DNA of 64,000 nt from Alloascoidea africana. Taxonomy: Eukaryota > Ascomycota > Alloascoideomycetes > Alloascoideales > Alloascoideaceae. The stretch covers positions 1 through 64,000 of the forward strand of contig JAKTTT010000009.1 in the NCBI GenBank assembly GCA_030581615.1, written 5' to 3'. The notes beneath the pieces are model-generated. The model did not search any database and was not told the DNA's origin. It worked only from the letters and a program-made list of their open reading frames with translations. Numbering within the stretch: the first letter of the stretch is position 1; every line of letters starts with the position of its first letter. Below, piece after piece: positions 44,817-55,138 of this stretch. A program made the position numbers and the translations under genes.

Positions 44817-46565
44817 CTATGTCTCATCATCAACAAAAGCATCATCTTGAACCCGTTGCCAAGAGCTTTGTATCTTTTCCCCATTTGTCTCGTCATTACT
44901 CTTCTGTTTCTTTCCACCTTTGGTCCTGGTTTCTGAGGAAACAAACACCGGTTTTATAAAATTATCATTTGAAGTATCATAATCCCAAAAGGTCTTGATG
45001 GCATCTTTTTCATCCTTCTTCTTTTGCTGCTGCACTTTTGCTTGTAGTTTCTTGATTTCCATCAGTTCTTTTCTTGAAAACTCTTCCTCTTCATCACTAA
45101 GCTCTTCTTCATCTTCGGATAATCCAGGGACTCCCTCATCATAATTGTCCGGAATAACAGCCTCGGAACCCTTTTTAATCTTCTCCTGTACCAGAACTTT
45201 ACCATTTTTAATGGTTATATTCATAACGTGTCTTCCCTTTCCAGCTCTTGCCTTTTCTGCCTCTTCCATTTTTCGCAACATTCTCTGTTGTTTCTTCAAT
45301 TGTAGTGCTCTTTCCAAAGGACTGGCCCACGGATTTAAACCGGATGTTGAACTAGAGTTTAACGTTGTGTCAAAGTCACTAGTCTGATCGATTATTCGGG
45401 TTCTTTGTGCCCCCGTATCTTGGAAATGTAGCAGATTTTCCAGTTTTGCCTTTGCAACTTCCAAATCAGGATCCATGGATTCCAAAGACTTTGTATTTAT
45501 CCGCTTAATCTCTTCTTCTTTTGCCTTCCGTTTCTCTGCCTCTTGCTGTACTCTTTTCGATGCCTCAAGTTCGCGGGCCCGTTCTTTCTCCAATTTTCTC
45601 AGTGCCTGCTCTTGCTGTTTAAAGTTGTTCTTCCCTGCATCTGACAATGATATGGTTATTCCCTTTTTTTTATTCCTCCCAGAGCTTTGTGAATCCGAAA
45701 TCTGAGATTTTGAATGAGAGTTTGGGTTGTTTGGACCAACAGTTAAACTTGCCTCTTCTTCAACCCGCTGTTTGTTGAGAATCCTCACAATCTCTAGTTT
45801 TTCCTCTTTTGAAATTAACAAGTTGCCGCAAAAAGCACAGGGCCGCAAGCCGTGCTTTACGCAAATAATCTTGCCACAGTTTAGACAGTTGGGCGCAATG
45901 GCCAAGAGAGGATGCCTCGTCCCCATACAGTTACAATTGTCATGTCTCTGAGCACCTTTAGCTGCATTGCTTGATAGCATATTATTCAATTCAATCTCTC
46001 GAAGTGCAGTTTCTATATCTTTAAGTGAATCCAGTTGTTTTCGTTTTGTTTTTTTCAAATCTTTCTTTTTGGCCTTGGTTGGTTCCTTTGATCCCAGTTG
46101 AGACACAGTTGTTCCCGAATTGGGGTTGTTTGCCAGTCGAGGCTTGGAGGAATGCTGTTGTGTAATGTTCTTCCTTGATTCTAGATAGTTTATCTCTGAA
46201 TACTGTTTCCGTTCAGGCTCTTTAAACTGTTTGTATTGCATCTTTTTCAACTGCAGTTTTGGTGGTCTGCCAGTTGGCTTGCCCATTCTTCTTCCGTTTT
46301 CGCTTTCGCTTTCGCTCGCGTTCTCATTCTCAGACTTTGTTGTAGATGGAACGCTGTCACTGTGTCTAGTGCTGTTTAGTGCTGTTATAAACTCAAGGGC
46401 AAGTACACTCTCGCCAACCAGATCTTTCAAATAGGTAGCAGTTTCTTGGGGGGATTTCATCTGTAAAGCATTTTCAATGATCTGGCTCAGGGAGTCGTTG
46501 TCCAGAGGCAAAATCGCCGAGAGCTTTGACACAAGCATCTGCTTTGAATCCGAACCGGGCTCCAT
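44817..46565 (-). CDS. RQT4: Rqt4-like protein of the ribosome quality-control trigger complex (TRIP4-type zinc finger)
   Basis: I start the protein at MEPGSDSKQ (46565), giving 582 residues; an in-frame ATG at 46622 would add 19. It carries an N-terminal helical region like that of S. cerevisiae Rqt4 (LPLDNDSLSQIIENAL, GESVLALEFI) and, at about 208-245, the C2HC5 zinc finger of the ASC-1/TRIP4 family: CNCMGTRHPLL, then NCLNCGKIICVKHG and CAFCG. Two charged coiled-coil stretches follow. Rqt4 works with Slh1/Rqt2 and Cue3/Rqt3 to split ribosomes stalled in collisions. The frame is intact and intronless. Confidence 0.9.
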   Translation of the reverse strand: MEPGSDSKQMLVSKLSAILPLDNDSLSQIIENALQMKSPQETATYLKDLVGESVLALEFITALNSTRHSDSVPSTTKSENENASESESENGRRMGKPTGRPPKLQLKKMQYKQFKEPERKQYSEINYLESRKNITQQHSSKPRLANNPNSGTTVSQLGSKEPTKAKKKDLKKTKRKQLDSLKDIETALREIELNNMLSSNAAKGAQRHDNCNCMGTRHPLLAIAPNCLNCGKIICVKHGLRPCAFCGNLLISKEEKLEIVRILNKQRVEEEASLTVGPNNPNSHSKSQISDSQSSGRNKKKGITISLSDAGKNNFKQQEQALRKLEKERARELEASKRVQQEAEKRKAKEEEIKRINTKSLESMDPDLEVAKAKLENLLHFQDTGAQRTRIIDQTSDFDTTLNSSSTSGLNPWASPLERALQLKKQQRMLRKMEEAEKARAGKGRHVMNITIKNGKVLVQEKIKKGSEAVIPDNYDEGVPGLSEDEEELSDEEEEFSRKELMEIKKLQAKVQQQKKKDEKDAIKTFWDYDTSNDNFIKPVFVSSETRTKGGKKQKSNDETNGEKIQSSWQRVQDDAFVDDET

Positions 46566-46829
46566 GTTGTGGCCAGTGGGAAACGGAGCGACTCGGTGGT
46601 GATAACATAGCGCTCGACTCATAATCACTGTTTCTCATGTTGGCAGCACGCTCAGACACCCGGACACCTGCTTAGTCAGAGTCACGATTTTTCATTATCA
46701 TAAAGTTATCATTAACAATCAGTATGCGATTAAGAAGTCCCAGGCCCGCTAGTCCGTGAAACAAAACGGGGAAAATATTCTCTACACGATGCTTTTCTGG
46801 GCGCAGTTCCCCGCCGGATTATAAGCGAC

Positions 46830-48465
46830 TCACCCTGAAAGCGATATCGAAGCGGGCAGCGCAGGGCTCGTGCGGACTCCATTTCCATTTCCATTACCAC
46901 TGCCAATGCCAATGCCAATGCTGGTGCTGGTGCTGGTGCTGCTGTTTCCATTTCCATTTCGGGGAAGGTCATTCTGAGGACTCTTCTTGTGGGTCTTTTT
47001 GGGTTTTGCGAGACGTGGCAGAGAATCGCAACCGGGGCAATTATGGAGCACCTCATGCACAAAGATGTCGCAGTCTATACAAAAATGCTGACCGCACTTT
47101 GAGCATTCGTATCTGAAGCTTGAGCTCGGCAGGTCTTCAGCCCGGGACTCTTCTGTCGCACGCGCGAACGGCTTTTGACAAGAATAGCAGTGGTTGGACT
47201 TGTACTTTCTCGTTTTGGAAACAGCAACTTCCTTGTAGACGTCGAGGGGGAACAGATGGTGGTACGATCTTGCCAGATGGGTAGAGAGAATGAGCATGAG
47301 GTTGCAACAGGGGCAAACCGTGGGGAGCGCACACACTTTTGCTTTGCACCGGGGACAGACGTACCCGCCATAAGTCAAGTGCGAGTGGCAGGAACACAGC
47401 GAGGGCGAGGCCTCCGATATTCGCGTTGGGAAGCCCATTTTGACCAGCGCGTAGCCCGTGTTGGCCGTGGCCGCGATGGCCAGCGGGACCACCGCGTCGG
47501 TCAGCAGGTCTTTGAAGTGGGCCTCGTTCAGAATCACACCGTACGCCGCTATGTCGAATATGTTAGCATTCGGGGAGGTAAAAAAGTCTGTAATTTCTCG
47601 TCGCCATACCTTCGTCGCCCGCGTTCGTGCGCCTGGCAATCTCCTTGCACACCGAGACCTGGGCAGCGAGCCCGATGATCTTGACGCTGATTTTCTCCTT
47701 GACCAGCGTGTCAACGGTTTTGAAAATGTTTCCCGGGTCAGAGGACAAGAGGGCACCAAATATGACCAGGACCTCTCGCGTGCAATGGGAAGGGACGTGC
47801 AACAGATCGCCACGGGCCATTTCCAGCGCGTTTTGCAGCGAGGGCAGGCCCTTGGGCTCCTGTCTCTTGATGGAGCGCAGCTTTTCGATGTGTTCGTGAG
47901 GGTTGCCGCCAACCTCCGAGATCTGGATGGCCAGGCCATTCCGCATCGCAATAATGCCCATCTGGGAGATCGGGTTCTGGTCGAAAAAATCCGCCACAAA
48001 CTCCACCGCGTACTGGATCGTGAGGGCAAACCGATTCGGCCTTAGGTCGCGCTCCTGCATCGCAAAGCTCATGTCCAGGACCAGGACCAGGGTGCGGATG
48101 ATTCCCCGTTGGAACGGAGTACCTCCGCTGAGGTTGTTGCGCAGCTTCATCATCATCGTCCGGTGCTTCTGGGACTCCGCGAGACCGACAAGCACCCCGG
48201 CTAGACTGCCCTCTTCGTCCTCCTGCACCACATCCCAGCTCCGGTGGTATTCGTCCTCCCAGGAGTAGCCTCCGTTGGAGCCCTTGAAGCCCGCGGACTT
48301 GGGCCCCTTCTTGGAGGCCCCCTTGGCCCCTTTTCCCGAAGAACGGTCGCTGCGCTTCGCAGAGGACGGGCCACGGGTGGCGGAGCTTCTCTTGCTGTGG
48401 AGGTTCTCGTCACTGAAGTTGTCGCCGGACGAGTACTCCACGTAGTCGTCATCGGAGGTGTCCAT
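46830..48465 (-). CDS. SSL1: TFIIH subunit Ssl1 (p44), two exons
   Basis: Ssl1 supports the Rad3 helicase in TFIIH, for Pol II initiation and nucleotide-excision repair. Exon 1 is 48465-47610, the 61-bp intron is 47609-47549 (GTATGG...GCTAACA...TAG), and exon 2 is 47548-46830; the product has 524 residues. A start at 48564 would add 33 residues but lacks family support. The acidic/basic N-terminus leads into SNGGYSWEDEYHRSWD and the vWA domain (RGIIRTLVLVLDMSFAM, NPISQMGIIAMRNGLA), then the Ssl1 C4 finger (CSCHSHLTYGGYVCPRC) and the C-terminal RING-like C4C4 (CYSCQKPF ... FCIDCDIFVHEVLHNCPGC). A low-complexity tail (STSTSTSIGIGIG, GNGNGNG) from trinucleotide/hexanucleotide repeats at 46878-46960 is not part of the family. 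Confidence 0.93.
46878..46960. repeat. Short tandem repeats in the SSL1 tail
   Basis: Runs of CCATTT, GCCAAT and GCTGGT units follow each other here and encode the Asn-Gly, Ile-Gly and Ser-Thr repeats of the Ssl1 C-terminus. Confidence 0.85.
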
Positions 48466-48722
48466 TGTCGCTCTCACGGTGCTCGCCTCTGCTCGCGGTG
48501 TTGAGTGCGCTTTTTCACTGCGAAGCCGCCCCGCGGTGGTGGCAGGGTGTCTGGGTGTTTGCATGAGTTGATGTTACCCGGACCCCACTTGCAGTTTCCC
48601 ATCCCCCGCCTTTTCCGTTTTGCTCAAGGTGCAGCGCGGGGAAGCGTGCACAGAAATATATAAAGAGCTTCGTGGGTCCCGCCATGAGGTGAAGTCAGCA
48701 AATACAAGAAAAACAATCAAAC
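48466..48722. promoter_or_regulatory. Divergent promoter SSL1/CIT1
   Basis: The 257 bp separate the divergent start codons of SSL1 and CIT1. A TATATAAA box at 48657-48664 lies 59 bp before the CIT1 start and faces that gene. A CCGGACCCC-type GC-rich stretch lies at about 48575-48620. Confidence 0.65.
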
Positions 48723-50227
48723 ATGTCTGCTATTCGCTTTGCATCCAGAAGAACCCTTGGTTTTGCACCAGGTGTGTGCCGTGGCCTCAATGGCTCCCGC
48801 ACAGGTCTCAGACTGAGCTACAACGGTCTACGTGCATATTCCACAGAGAAGGAACAGGTAGGCACAATTTTTGTATATCTATTGCCTTTTGAGATCCACT
48901 TCAAACTAACAAACAAGAACAGACTTTGAAAGAGAGATTTGCTGAGCTACTTCCAGCCAAGATCGAGGAGGTCGTCAAGTTGAAGAAAGAGCACGGCAAG
49001 ACGCCAATTGGCGAGGTTTTGTTGGAGCAGGCATACGGTGGGATGCGAGGCATCAAGAGTCTTGTTTGGGAGGGATCTGTGCTGGACGCCGAGGAGGGCA
49101 TTCGTTTCCGTGGTCGCACAATTCCCGACATCCGTAGCGAATTGACCAAGGCTCCAGGTGGTGAAGAGCCATTACCAGAGGCGCTATTCTGGTTGTTGCT
49201 AACTGGAGAGGTGCCCACCGAGACCCAGACCCGCGCGTTGAGTGCTGAGTTCGCAGCCAGATCGCAGCTCCCTGGGCATGTCGAGGAGATCATTGACACT
49301 GCGCCCAAGAACTTGCACCCGATGGCGCAGTTCTCGATTGCAATCAACTCGCTGGAGACAGAGTCGCAGTTCGCAAAGGCCTACGAGCAAGGAGTCAACA
49401 AGCGCGACCTGTGGAAGTTCGCATACGAGGACTCGATCGACCTGCTGGCTAAGCTCCCGACGATGGCCGCGCGCATCTACCGCAACGTGTTCAAGGACGG
49501 CAAGCTGGCGGGAGCCGTCGACGGCAGTGCGGACTACGCCAAGAACTTCTCGACCCTGCTGGGCTATGGCGAGAACTCGGAGTTTGTGGAGCTGATGCGG
49601 CTGTACCTGTCGATCCATTCCGACCACGAAGGCGGCAACGTGAGCGCTCACACGACCCATCTCGTGGGCTCTGCGCTGTCCTCGCCGTTCCTGTCGCTGG
49701 CCGCTGGCCTCAACGGGCTCGCGGGCCCATTGCACGGGCGCGCGAACCAGGAGGTGCTGGAGTGGATCCAAGACATGAAGCAGCAGCTCCCGCCCAACTA
49801 CTCCAAGCAGGACATTGAAAAGTACCTTTGGGACACTCTGAACGGCGGCCGAGTGATTCCTGGCTACGGCCACGCTGTGCTGCGAAAGACAGACCCGCGA
49901 TACATGGCCCAGCGCGAGTTTGCACTCAAGCACCTGCCCCAGGACCCGCTGTTCAGACTTGTGTCCGACATCTACGAGGTGGCTCCCGGCGTGCTCACCA
50001 AGCACGGCAAGACCAAGAACCCCTGGCCCAACGTGGACTCCCACTCCGGCGTGCTCCTCCAGTACTACGGCCTCACCGAAGCCTCCTACTACACCGTGCT
50101 GTTCGGCGTGTCCCGAGCCTTTGGCGTCTTGCCCCAGCTGATCATCGACAGAGCCCTGGGCGCCCCCATCGAGAGACCCAAGTCCTTCAGCACAGAGGCG
50201 TTTGCCAAGATGGTCGCTTCCAAGTAA
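48723..50227 (+). CDS. CIT1: Mitochondrial citrate synthase, two exons
   Basis: Condenses acetyl-CoA and oxaloacetate in the TCA cycle. Exon 1 is 48723-48857 ([17 protein letters not shown]..., a basic amphipathic mitochondrial presequence ending in RAYSTEKEQ), the 65-bp intron is 48858-48922 (GTAGGC...CTAAC...ACAG), and exon 2 is 48923-50227. The product has 479 residues, the same as S. cerevisiae Cit1. Catalytic elements are visible: [14 protein letters not shown] and [16 protein letters not shown] with the two active histidines, and the Asp of [12 protein letters not shown]. There is no SKL-type end, so it is the mitochondrial form. Codon use is strongly biased (CTG, AAG, GGC), suggesting high expression. 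CTG codons coincide with conserved leucines. Confidence 0.97.
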
Positions 50228-50591
50228 CCCCGGCGCTTAACCGCTTTGAACCCTTTCATGTTCTCTCTCCCTAGTAGTTATTTATTTAGTTATTTATTAG
50301 GCTCCCTGCACAGGTGTTAATTGAGTTTTATGCTGTGATCGACTCCTCGGCCCGTAGCCCCAAGCCATTGCCAATCCAAAATTCAAATCTTCTTCCTGGA
50401 CCGTAGGCCCTAGGCCGTAGGCCGTAGGCCCTGGGCCCTAGCCCCTAGTCACCCTTGACCGGCCGATCAATCGACAGAGGCTGTGTATCTCTCGTCTAGA
50501 TATAAAAGCTAAAGACCACACACACGCTCACACTCACACTCACACACATACCATCTCCCATTATATATACCACTCCATCGGCTTTCACAAA
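50228..50591 (+). promoter_or_regulatory. Promoter region of the GH5 gene
   Basis: A TATAAAAG box lies at 50501-50508, followed by a CA-rich leader (about 50517-50548) before the start at 50592. Positions 50401-50446 are a tandem run of CCGTAGGC/CCTAGGC-like units. The CIT1 terminator lies in the AT-rich part at about 50270-50300. Confidence 0.65.
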
Positions 50592-52106
50592 ATGGGCTGG
50601 GGAAGCTTCTTTTCTTCGCCAGCAGACCCTGTGCCTGCCGCTCCAGCTGCCCCCATCGGCGAACCCCCCTCGCGCCGCGGAATCTATGAATCCCGAAACC
50701 AGTTTGGTGTCAATCTAGGGGGCATCTTCGTCTGGGAAAGCTTCATGGTGGGCGACTTTTTCATCAACGGTACGAAAGCTGAGCTCGAAGCAATGTCCGC
50801 TCAGGTCAAGGAGAAAGGTGTGGACGCTGCCCGACAGCTATACGAGAACCACGCTCGCACCTTCATCACAGACGAGGACTGGGACTGGTTGGCCAGAGCC
50901 GGCGTCACCGCCGTCCGCATCCCCTTTGGCTACTGGATCGTAGGGGGCGGGAAATTCACTGAAGACACTCCCTTTGAGCACTTGAAACCGGTCTACGCCA
51001 ATGCCTGGCAGATCTACAAAGACAACTTTATCGCCAAAGCGGCCCAGCACCAAATCGCCGTCCTCGTAGATCTACATGCTCTCCCCGGCGGTGCCAACGA
51101 CGGTGACCATTCGGGCACAGAAGACACCAACGTCGAGTTTTGGGACAGCCACGAAAACAGACATCGTGCCACTGACTGTTGCGAGTTCATTGCTCAGGAA
51201 TTGGCCGCTGCTGGTTACGATAACATCGCAGGGTTGCAAATCGTGAACGAGAGCAGATTCGACAACGAGGCCGCAAAGCAGAAAAAGTACTATCTGAACA
51301 CAGCAGCGCGGATCCGCCCTTATCTGCCCACCGTCCCCATCGTCATATCCGACGGCTGGTGGACTAACCAGTGGGTCGAGTGGATCTTGGAGCAAGAGGG
51401 CAGCCTGGGCGGAGGCCAATCCATCGGCTTCGTTATCGATGCCCACATGTACCGCTGCTTTTCAGAAGAGGACAACAGCAAGAGCCCAGAACAGCACATT
51501 GGCGAGCTCGACTCGCAATGCCTGACCGGACTAAGCGGCCAGGTCGACATAATCGTAGGCGAGTACTCGTGTGTGCTGTCCGAGCCTACGTGGGCCAAGC
51601 TGAGCACAATGTCCAAGGAAGAGGCCCGTGTAAGATACGGCCAGGAGCAGATCCGCGTCTTCAAGCAGCGGGCCTGTGGCTCCTACATGTGGACCTACAA
51701 GTTCCAGTACGGCGACGGCGGCGAATGGGGATTCCGCACCATGGTCGAGGCCGGCGCGATTCCGAGACGACCCAGCATCGTGGAGTACGTGCCCACGCCG
51801 GACGATTTCAACCGGGTGATGGGCGCGAACGTGAATGGGCATTCGGGCTACTGGGACAGCGTCAATCCGGCTGAGAGCTGGGAGCACTGGAGATACCAGG
51901 AGGGCTTCACCACCGGTTGGGCCGACGCAGACATTTTTTTCAAATTTAACGCCAGTGAAATCGGCAGAAAGCATGCTTGGAAGACCGCTAGACGGGCAGA
52001 ACACGTTCGCGCCAGGGGCTCCAGCGACAAGATCTGGGAGTGGGATCAGGGCTTTGATAAGGGAGTCGAGCAGTATCTGGCAACTGCCAGGGCCAAGATC
52101 GCTTAA
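50592..52106 (+). CDS. Glycoside hydrolase family 5 (exo-beta-1,3-glucanase-like, YBR056W type)
   Basis: A single exon of 504 residues. The order of conserved GH5 blocks is clear: GVNLGGIFVWESFM, GVTAVRIPFGYWIV, VLVDLHALPGGANDGDHSG, GLQIVNESRF with the acid/base Glu (about residue 220), VIDAHMYRCF, and IIVGEYSCVLSE with the nucleophile Glu (about residue 322). There is no signal peptide, unlike secreted Exg1/Bgl2-type enzymes; S. cerevisiae YBR056W, a leaderless relative reported in mitochondria, is the best fit from memory. The real substrate is unknown; a glucan or glycoside is likely. The C-terminal 100 residues (WDSVNPAESWEHWRYQEGF) are specific to this subgroup. Confidence 0.88.
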   Translation: MGWGSFFSSPADPVPAAPAAPIGEPPSRRGIYESRNQFGVNLGGIFVWESFMVGDFFINGTKAELEAMSAQVKEKGVDAARQLYENHARTFITDEDWDWLARAGVTAVRIPFGYWIVGGGKFTEDTPFEHLKPVYANAWQIYKDNFIAKAAQHQIAVLVDLHALPGGANDGDHSGTEDTNVEFWDSHENRHRATDCCEFIAQELAAAGYDNIAGLQIVNESRFDNEAAKQKKYYLNTAARIRPYLPTVPIVISDGWWTNQWVEWILEQEGSLGGGQSIGFVIDAHMYRCFSEEDNSKSPEQHIGELDSQCLTGLSGQVDIIVGEYSCVLSEPTWAKLSTMSKEEARVRYGQEQIRVFKQRACGSYMWTYKFQYGDGGEWGFRTMVEAGAIPRRPSIVEYVPTPDDFNRVMGANVNGHSGYWDSVNPAESWEHWRYQEGFTTGWADADIFFKFNASEIGRKHAWKTARRAEHVRARGSSDKIWEWDQGFDKGVEQYLATARAKIA

Positions 52107-52180
52107 CACTAAAAGTGTGTACGTAATACAGAAGAAGCACCTATATTATTTAATTATCCTTCCTGATATATAACGATTTA

Positions 52181-53563
52181 TTACTTCTTCTTGTTGGAGG
52201 TGGATCCTTTGGGTAGCTCCTTCACAAATGGTAGAAACTCGGGCTCACCAGGAATATACTTTCGCAAAACCTCGGGAACAACAAGCCCACCAGGAGTCTG
52301 ATAGTTTTCCAAGATACAACACAGAGCTCGCTCTGTGGCAGTAAGCGTGGAGTTTAGACAGTGAACGTACTTCTTCTCCTTGACGTTGGCCTTTTTCACT
52401 CCGCAGCGGATCTCCAGGTTCCTGGATTGGTAGTCGGTACAGTTGGAACAGCTCACAAGCTCTTTATACTCCTGCTGGTATGGGAACCACGCCTCGAGAT
52501 CGTACTTCTTCGCAGCGGCGTTGTTAAGCTCACCAGACACAATGCCCACGACGCGGTACGGTAGCCGTAGAGACTGGTAAAACTCTTCCGAGATGCCAAT
52601 CATACGATCAAACTCCTCCCATGACTTGTCCGGCTCCGTGAGAACAAACTGCTCGATCTTCTCAAAAGCATGCACACGGAAAATTCCCCAGGCATCTTTG
52701 CCGTGAGACCCAGCCTCTCGGCGGAAACACGAAGAGTAACCGGCATACCTGGTAGGCAGTTGCTCGCTGGGTCGCTCGAACCATTCGCCAGAGTGGTACG
52801 CCGAGATGGGCTGCTCAGATGTAGCAATGAGATACTTTTCATCCGTGCCATCCAAAACTTTGTACAGTTCTTCGTCAAACTGCGACAGTTGGGCCGTCCT
52901 GGCCATAACATCCTTGTTCAACATAACGGGCGCTTGCAAAGGAATGTATCCCCTTTCGGCAGAGGCCAGAAACGAAAGTCCGTAGTTGATCAGGGCTTGG
53001 TTCAGGAAAACACCCCAATTCCTCAAGAAATAGCCACGGTGGCCAGACATTTTGGTGCCTCTTTCGGGATCATACCCATCGAGTCTCGTCAAAACCTCGT
53101 GATGCGAAAGAGCAGCTGGATTGCCAGTAGCAGTGGCCACTTTGCCAACTTCCTCAACGCCTTCGGGCTTCCAGCTGCGGACCAGCTCGTTGTTTTCCTC
53201 ATCATCGCTAACGACAACTGAAGGATGCACAATGTTGCCAACCAAGTTCACCTTGGCCTTGAGAGTCTTATCGGCCTCCTCTTCCTTCAACTTCAATGCA
53301 GCCTTTTCAGCAACAATGGCATCTTTCTCGGCAACAAGCTCGCTCGCATCCTCCTTGGCTTTGAACTTGAGTCCAATCGCCTTTTGTACACGGTTTTGCT
53401 TCTTGTTAAGCTCATCCAGCTCAAACCGAATTTTGGTCCAAGCTCTATACTCTTCCACAATCTCGTCCACCAGCTCGACAGGATCGCCTCTGGCCTTCTG
53501 CGAAGTCTTTATAATATCTGGGTTACCGCCCTTTTCAGGGATAAATGCCAGAATATCGAGCAT
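52181..53563 (-). CDS. SES1: Cytosolic seryl-tRNA synthetase
   Basis: Charges tRNA-Ser with serine. A single exon of 460 residues (S. cerevisiae 462), starting MLDILAFIPEKGGNPDIIK. An N-terminal coiled-coil arm at residues about 40-105 grips the long variable arm of tRNA-Ser. The class II core follows: motif 1 region (GVFLNQALINYGLSFL), motif 2 (RYAGYSSCFRREAGSHG, with GIFRVHAFEKIEQF) and motif 3 (NSTLTATERALCCILENYQT). The C-terminus is a basic extension (KGSTSNKKK) as in fungal cytosolic enzymes. It converges with the GH5 gene, with 74 bp between their ends. Intact and intronless. Confidence 0.97.
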   Translation of the reverse strand: MLDILAFIPEKGGNPDIIKTSQKARGDPVELVDEIVEEYRAWTKIRFELDELNKKQNRVQKAIGLKFKAKEDASELVAEKDAIVAEKAALKLKEEEADKTLKAKVNLVGNIVHPSVVVSDDEENNELVRSWKPEGVEEVGKVATATGNPAALSHHEVLTRLDGYDPERGTKMSGHRGYFLRNWGVFLNQALINYGLSFLASAERGYIPLQAPVMLNKDVMARTAQLSQFDEELYKVLDGTDEKYLIATSEQPISAYHSGEWFERPSEQLPTRYAGYSSCFRREAGSHGKDAWGIFRVHAFEKIEQFVLTEPDKSWEEFDRMIGISEEFYQSLRLPYRVVGIVSGELNNAAAKKYDLEAWFPYQQEYKELVSCSNCTDYQSRNLEIRCGVKKANVKEKKYVHCLNSTLTATERALCCILENYQTPGGLVVPEVLRKYIPGEPEFLPFVKELPKGSTSNKKK

Positions 53564-53782
53564 TGCCTAAGATCTGTCTGGTAAAAATGTGTATCAAGGA
53601 GCAAAGCTCCCATGCCCAAACCAAACTTTTCAGTGACTCATGCCCAATACGCCTGCCCACTTGTGCACGATACACCCACACACTCTCCATCAACAAAATA
53701 TTTGAGACTTGTTTTACATGTCTAGTGCAAAATGATTCGATTATATGAAATATGTATGGAGTAATAGAGTAAAATAGTGGAT

Positions 53783-54643
53783 CTAAACCTTTTCGTCATA
53801 TTCGTCGTTAATCTTTCGATTTCTCACCATCAGCCCGGCGATACCTAGACAGTCACAAAGCACGAATGAGAAAGCGGTCCACGCCATGGCCTGTGACTTT
53901 GTACCCTGCCGACTGATAATTACGTTCAGGCTTGACTTGTGGATAAGAGCGTTAGACGCATCGATCGCGACGTGGCCCCACATTGTGGCAAATCCACAGC
54001 ATAGCAGCGTGGCCAATGACAAGAAAAAAGATACTCTTAGTAGCCGCGTTTTCAACAGTGGTGAAAACTCTCCTGTGATTGTGTAGATTGAGACGGCAAT
54101 TAGAGATGTAAATCCAAGCACTGCAGTTGCTATCATGAGATGGGGGTGTACTATTTGGTTCACAAAAGAGGATGCAATTGAGAGAACATCAAGGGACGCT
54201 GCAGGTCTCGATGAGTTTTCCTGATAAATGTCAACTGAATGGTAGTTTCTGAATCTCGTAATGTTGGATTTGGTTCGACATTCCAAAACCTTTCTTGGCT
54301 TTGTATGTATATCTTTGATACTGTCCAAAGATGAAGAGTTGGAGATGCTATCAGCAATGCCATCCGATTCTGTGTTTCCAACCGTTTCAACACAAATTGA
54401 AAAATAATTCGCAAACACTTTGACATTTGAAAGCTCAATTCCAGCTTTTGAAAAATTGGTTTGAATATCTTGGATCAAAGGTGATGAAGTATTGTATTTG
54501 TATTCCACAAGGTACACGCTGGAATAGATCGAGGATGGAGAATGGCATCCCAAAAGCGCAAACGCCCACAGAGCAATTGAAATAGTGAGACTGAGAGGCA
54601 GAAAGAATTTGAAAATTTTTTGAATTAAAAACGTTACGATCAT
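53783..54643 (-). CDS. FIG1: Fig1-like calcium-influx/mating membrane protein
   Basis: A single exon of 286 residues with four hydrophobic segments: an N-terminal one (LPLSLTISIALWAFALLGC, residues about 15-33), then three in the C-terminal half (about 170-190, 205-228, 250-272). The extracellular loop has the Fig1 pattern: GCHSPSSIYSSVYLVEYKY and VKVFANYFSICVE (the family's G/N-Y-F-x-x-C-V motif). Fig1 mediates low-affinity calcium influx and membrane fusion during mating in S. cerevisiae and Candida. No pheromone response element was found upstream. Together with PRM10 it is the second mating-related membrane gene in the window. Confidence 0.8.
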   Translation of the reverse strand: MIVTFLIQKIFKFFLPLSLTISIALWAFALLGCHSPSSIYSSVYLVEYKYNTSSPLIQDIQTNFSKAGIELSNVKVFANYFSICVETVGNTESDGIADSISNSSSLDSIKDIHTKPRKVLECRTKSNITRFRNYHSVDIYQENSSRPAASLDVLSIASSFVNQIVHPHLMIATAVLGFTSLIAVSIYTITGEFSPLLKTRLLRVSFFLSLATLLCCGFATMWGHVAIDASNALIHKSSLNVIISRQGTKSQAMAWTAFSFVLCDCLGIAGLMVRNRKINDEYDEKV

Positions 54644-55138
54644 TGTGTATTTTAGTTTTATTCAACTGGAGTGCTGATAAAGTGGGTTCTAAAGCTTGGT
54701 TTATATTCTCCTGTCGTCTCCACAGATTTACAACATCCAAGTCTCAAAGTCCAAACGTCAAACACAGCTCAAACAGGCAATTAATACTAGGAGAACCAAA
54801 TACAGACACTGTTGAGTTTCATTAGATTGTTTTAACAGTGGTTTAGAGCAGTTTGGTTTGGGTGGAATCCCTGCATCCAAAGTTTAATCCTGATTTGTTA
54901 AAGAATGGGTTACTACTGATGGATTGGGGAAAAGTACAACATATCATACGTCTGAAATTCAAACTAGTCCAAAGTGAGAATGAGAAAATGCCTTTTGCAA
55001 GAAAAAAATAACAATAAAAAGAAAACATGCCGAATACCTACTTGTCTCTGCCACCGCTTCAAAACCAAAAAAAAAAAAAAAAACAGAAATGAACAGTAAA
55101 TGCTAACGAAAGAATTCAATCATCCATGGTTATGGGCC
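54644..55138. promoter_or_regulatory. Intergenic region upstream of FIG1-like gene
   Basis: About 495 bp containing an A-run of about 17 at 55067-55083 and the terminator of the MFS gene. No gene is seen. Confidence 0.45.

Noticed and set aside
46566-46628. Longer N-terminus of RQT4 starting at 46622
   Set aside because: The extra 19 residues have no similarity to the family, while the start at 46565 aligns with the Saccharomyces protein.
48466-48564. Longer N-terminus of SSL1 starting at 48564
   Set aside because: The extension is Arg/Thr/Ala-rich and not seen in the family; MDTSDDDYVEYSS gives a typical acidic start. Not excluded.
49199-50044. 281-codon minus-strand frame
   Set aside because: Antisense shadow of citrate synthase caused by strong codon bias.
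48723-50227. CUG-Ser or CUG-Ala genetic code
   Set aside because: CTG is common and falls on conserved leucines in citrate synthase and other enzymes, so the standard code applies.
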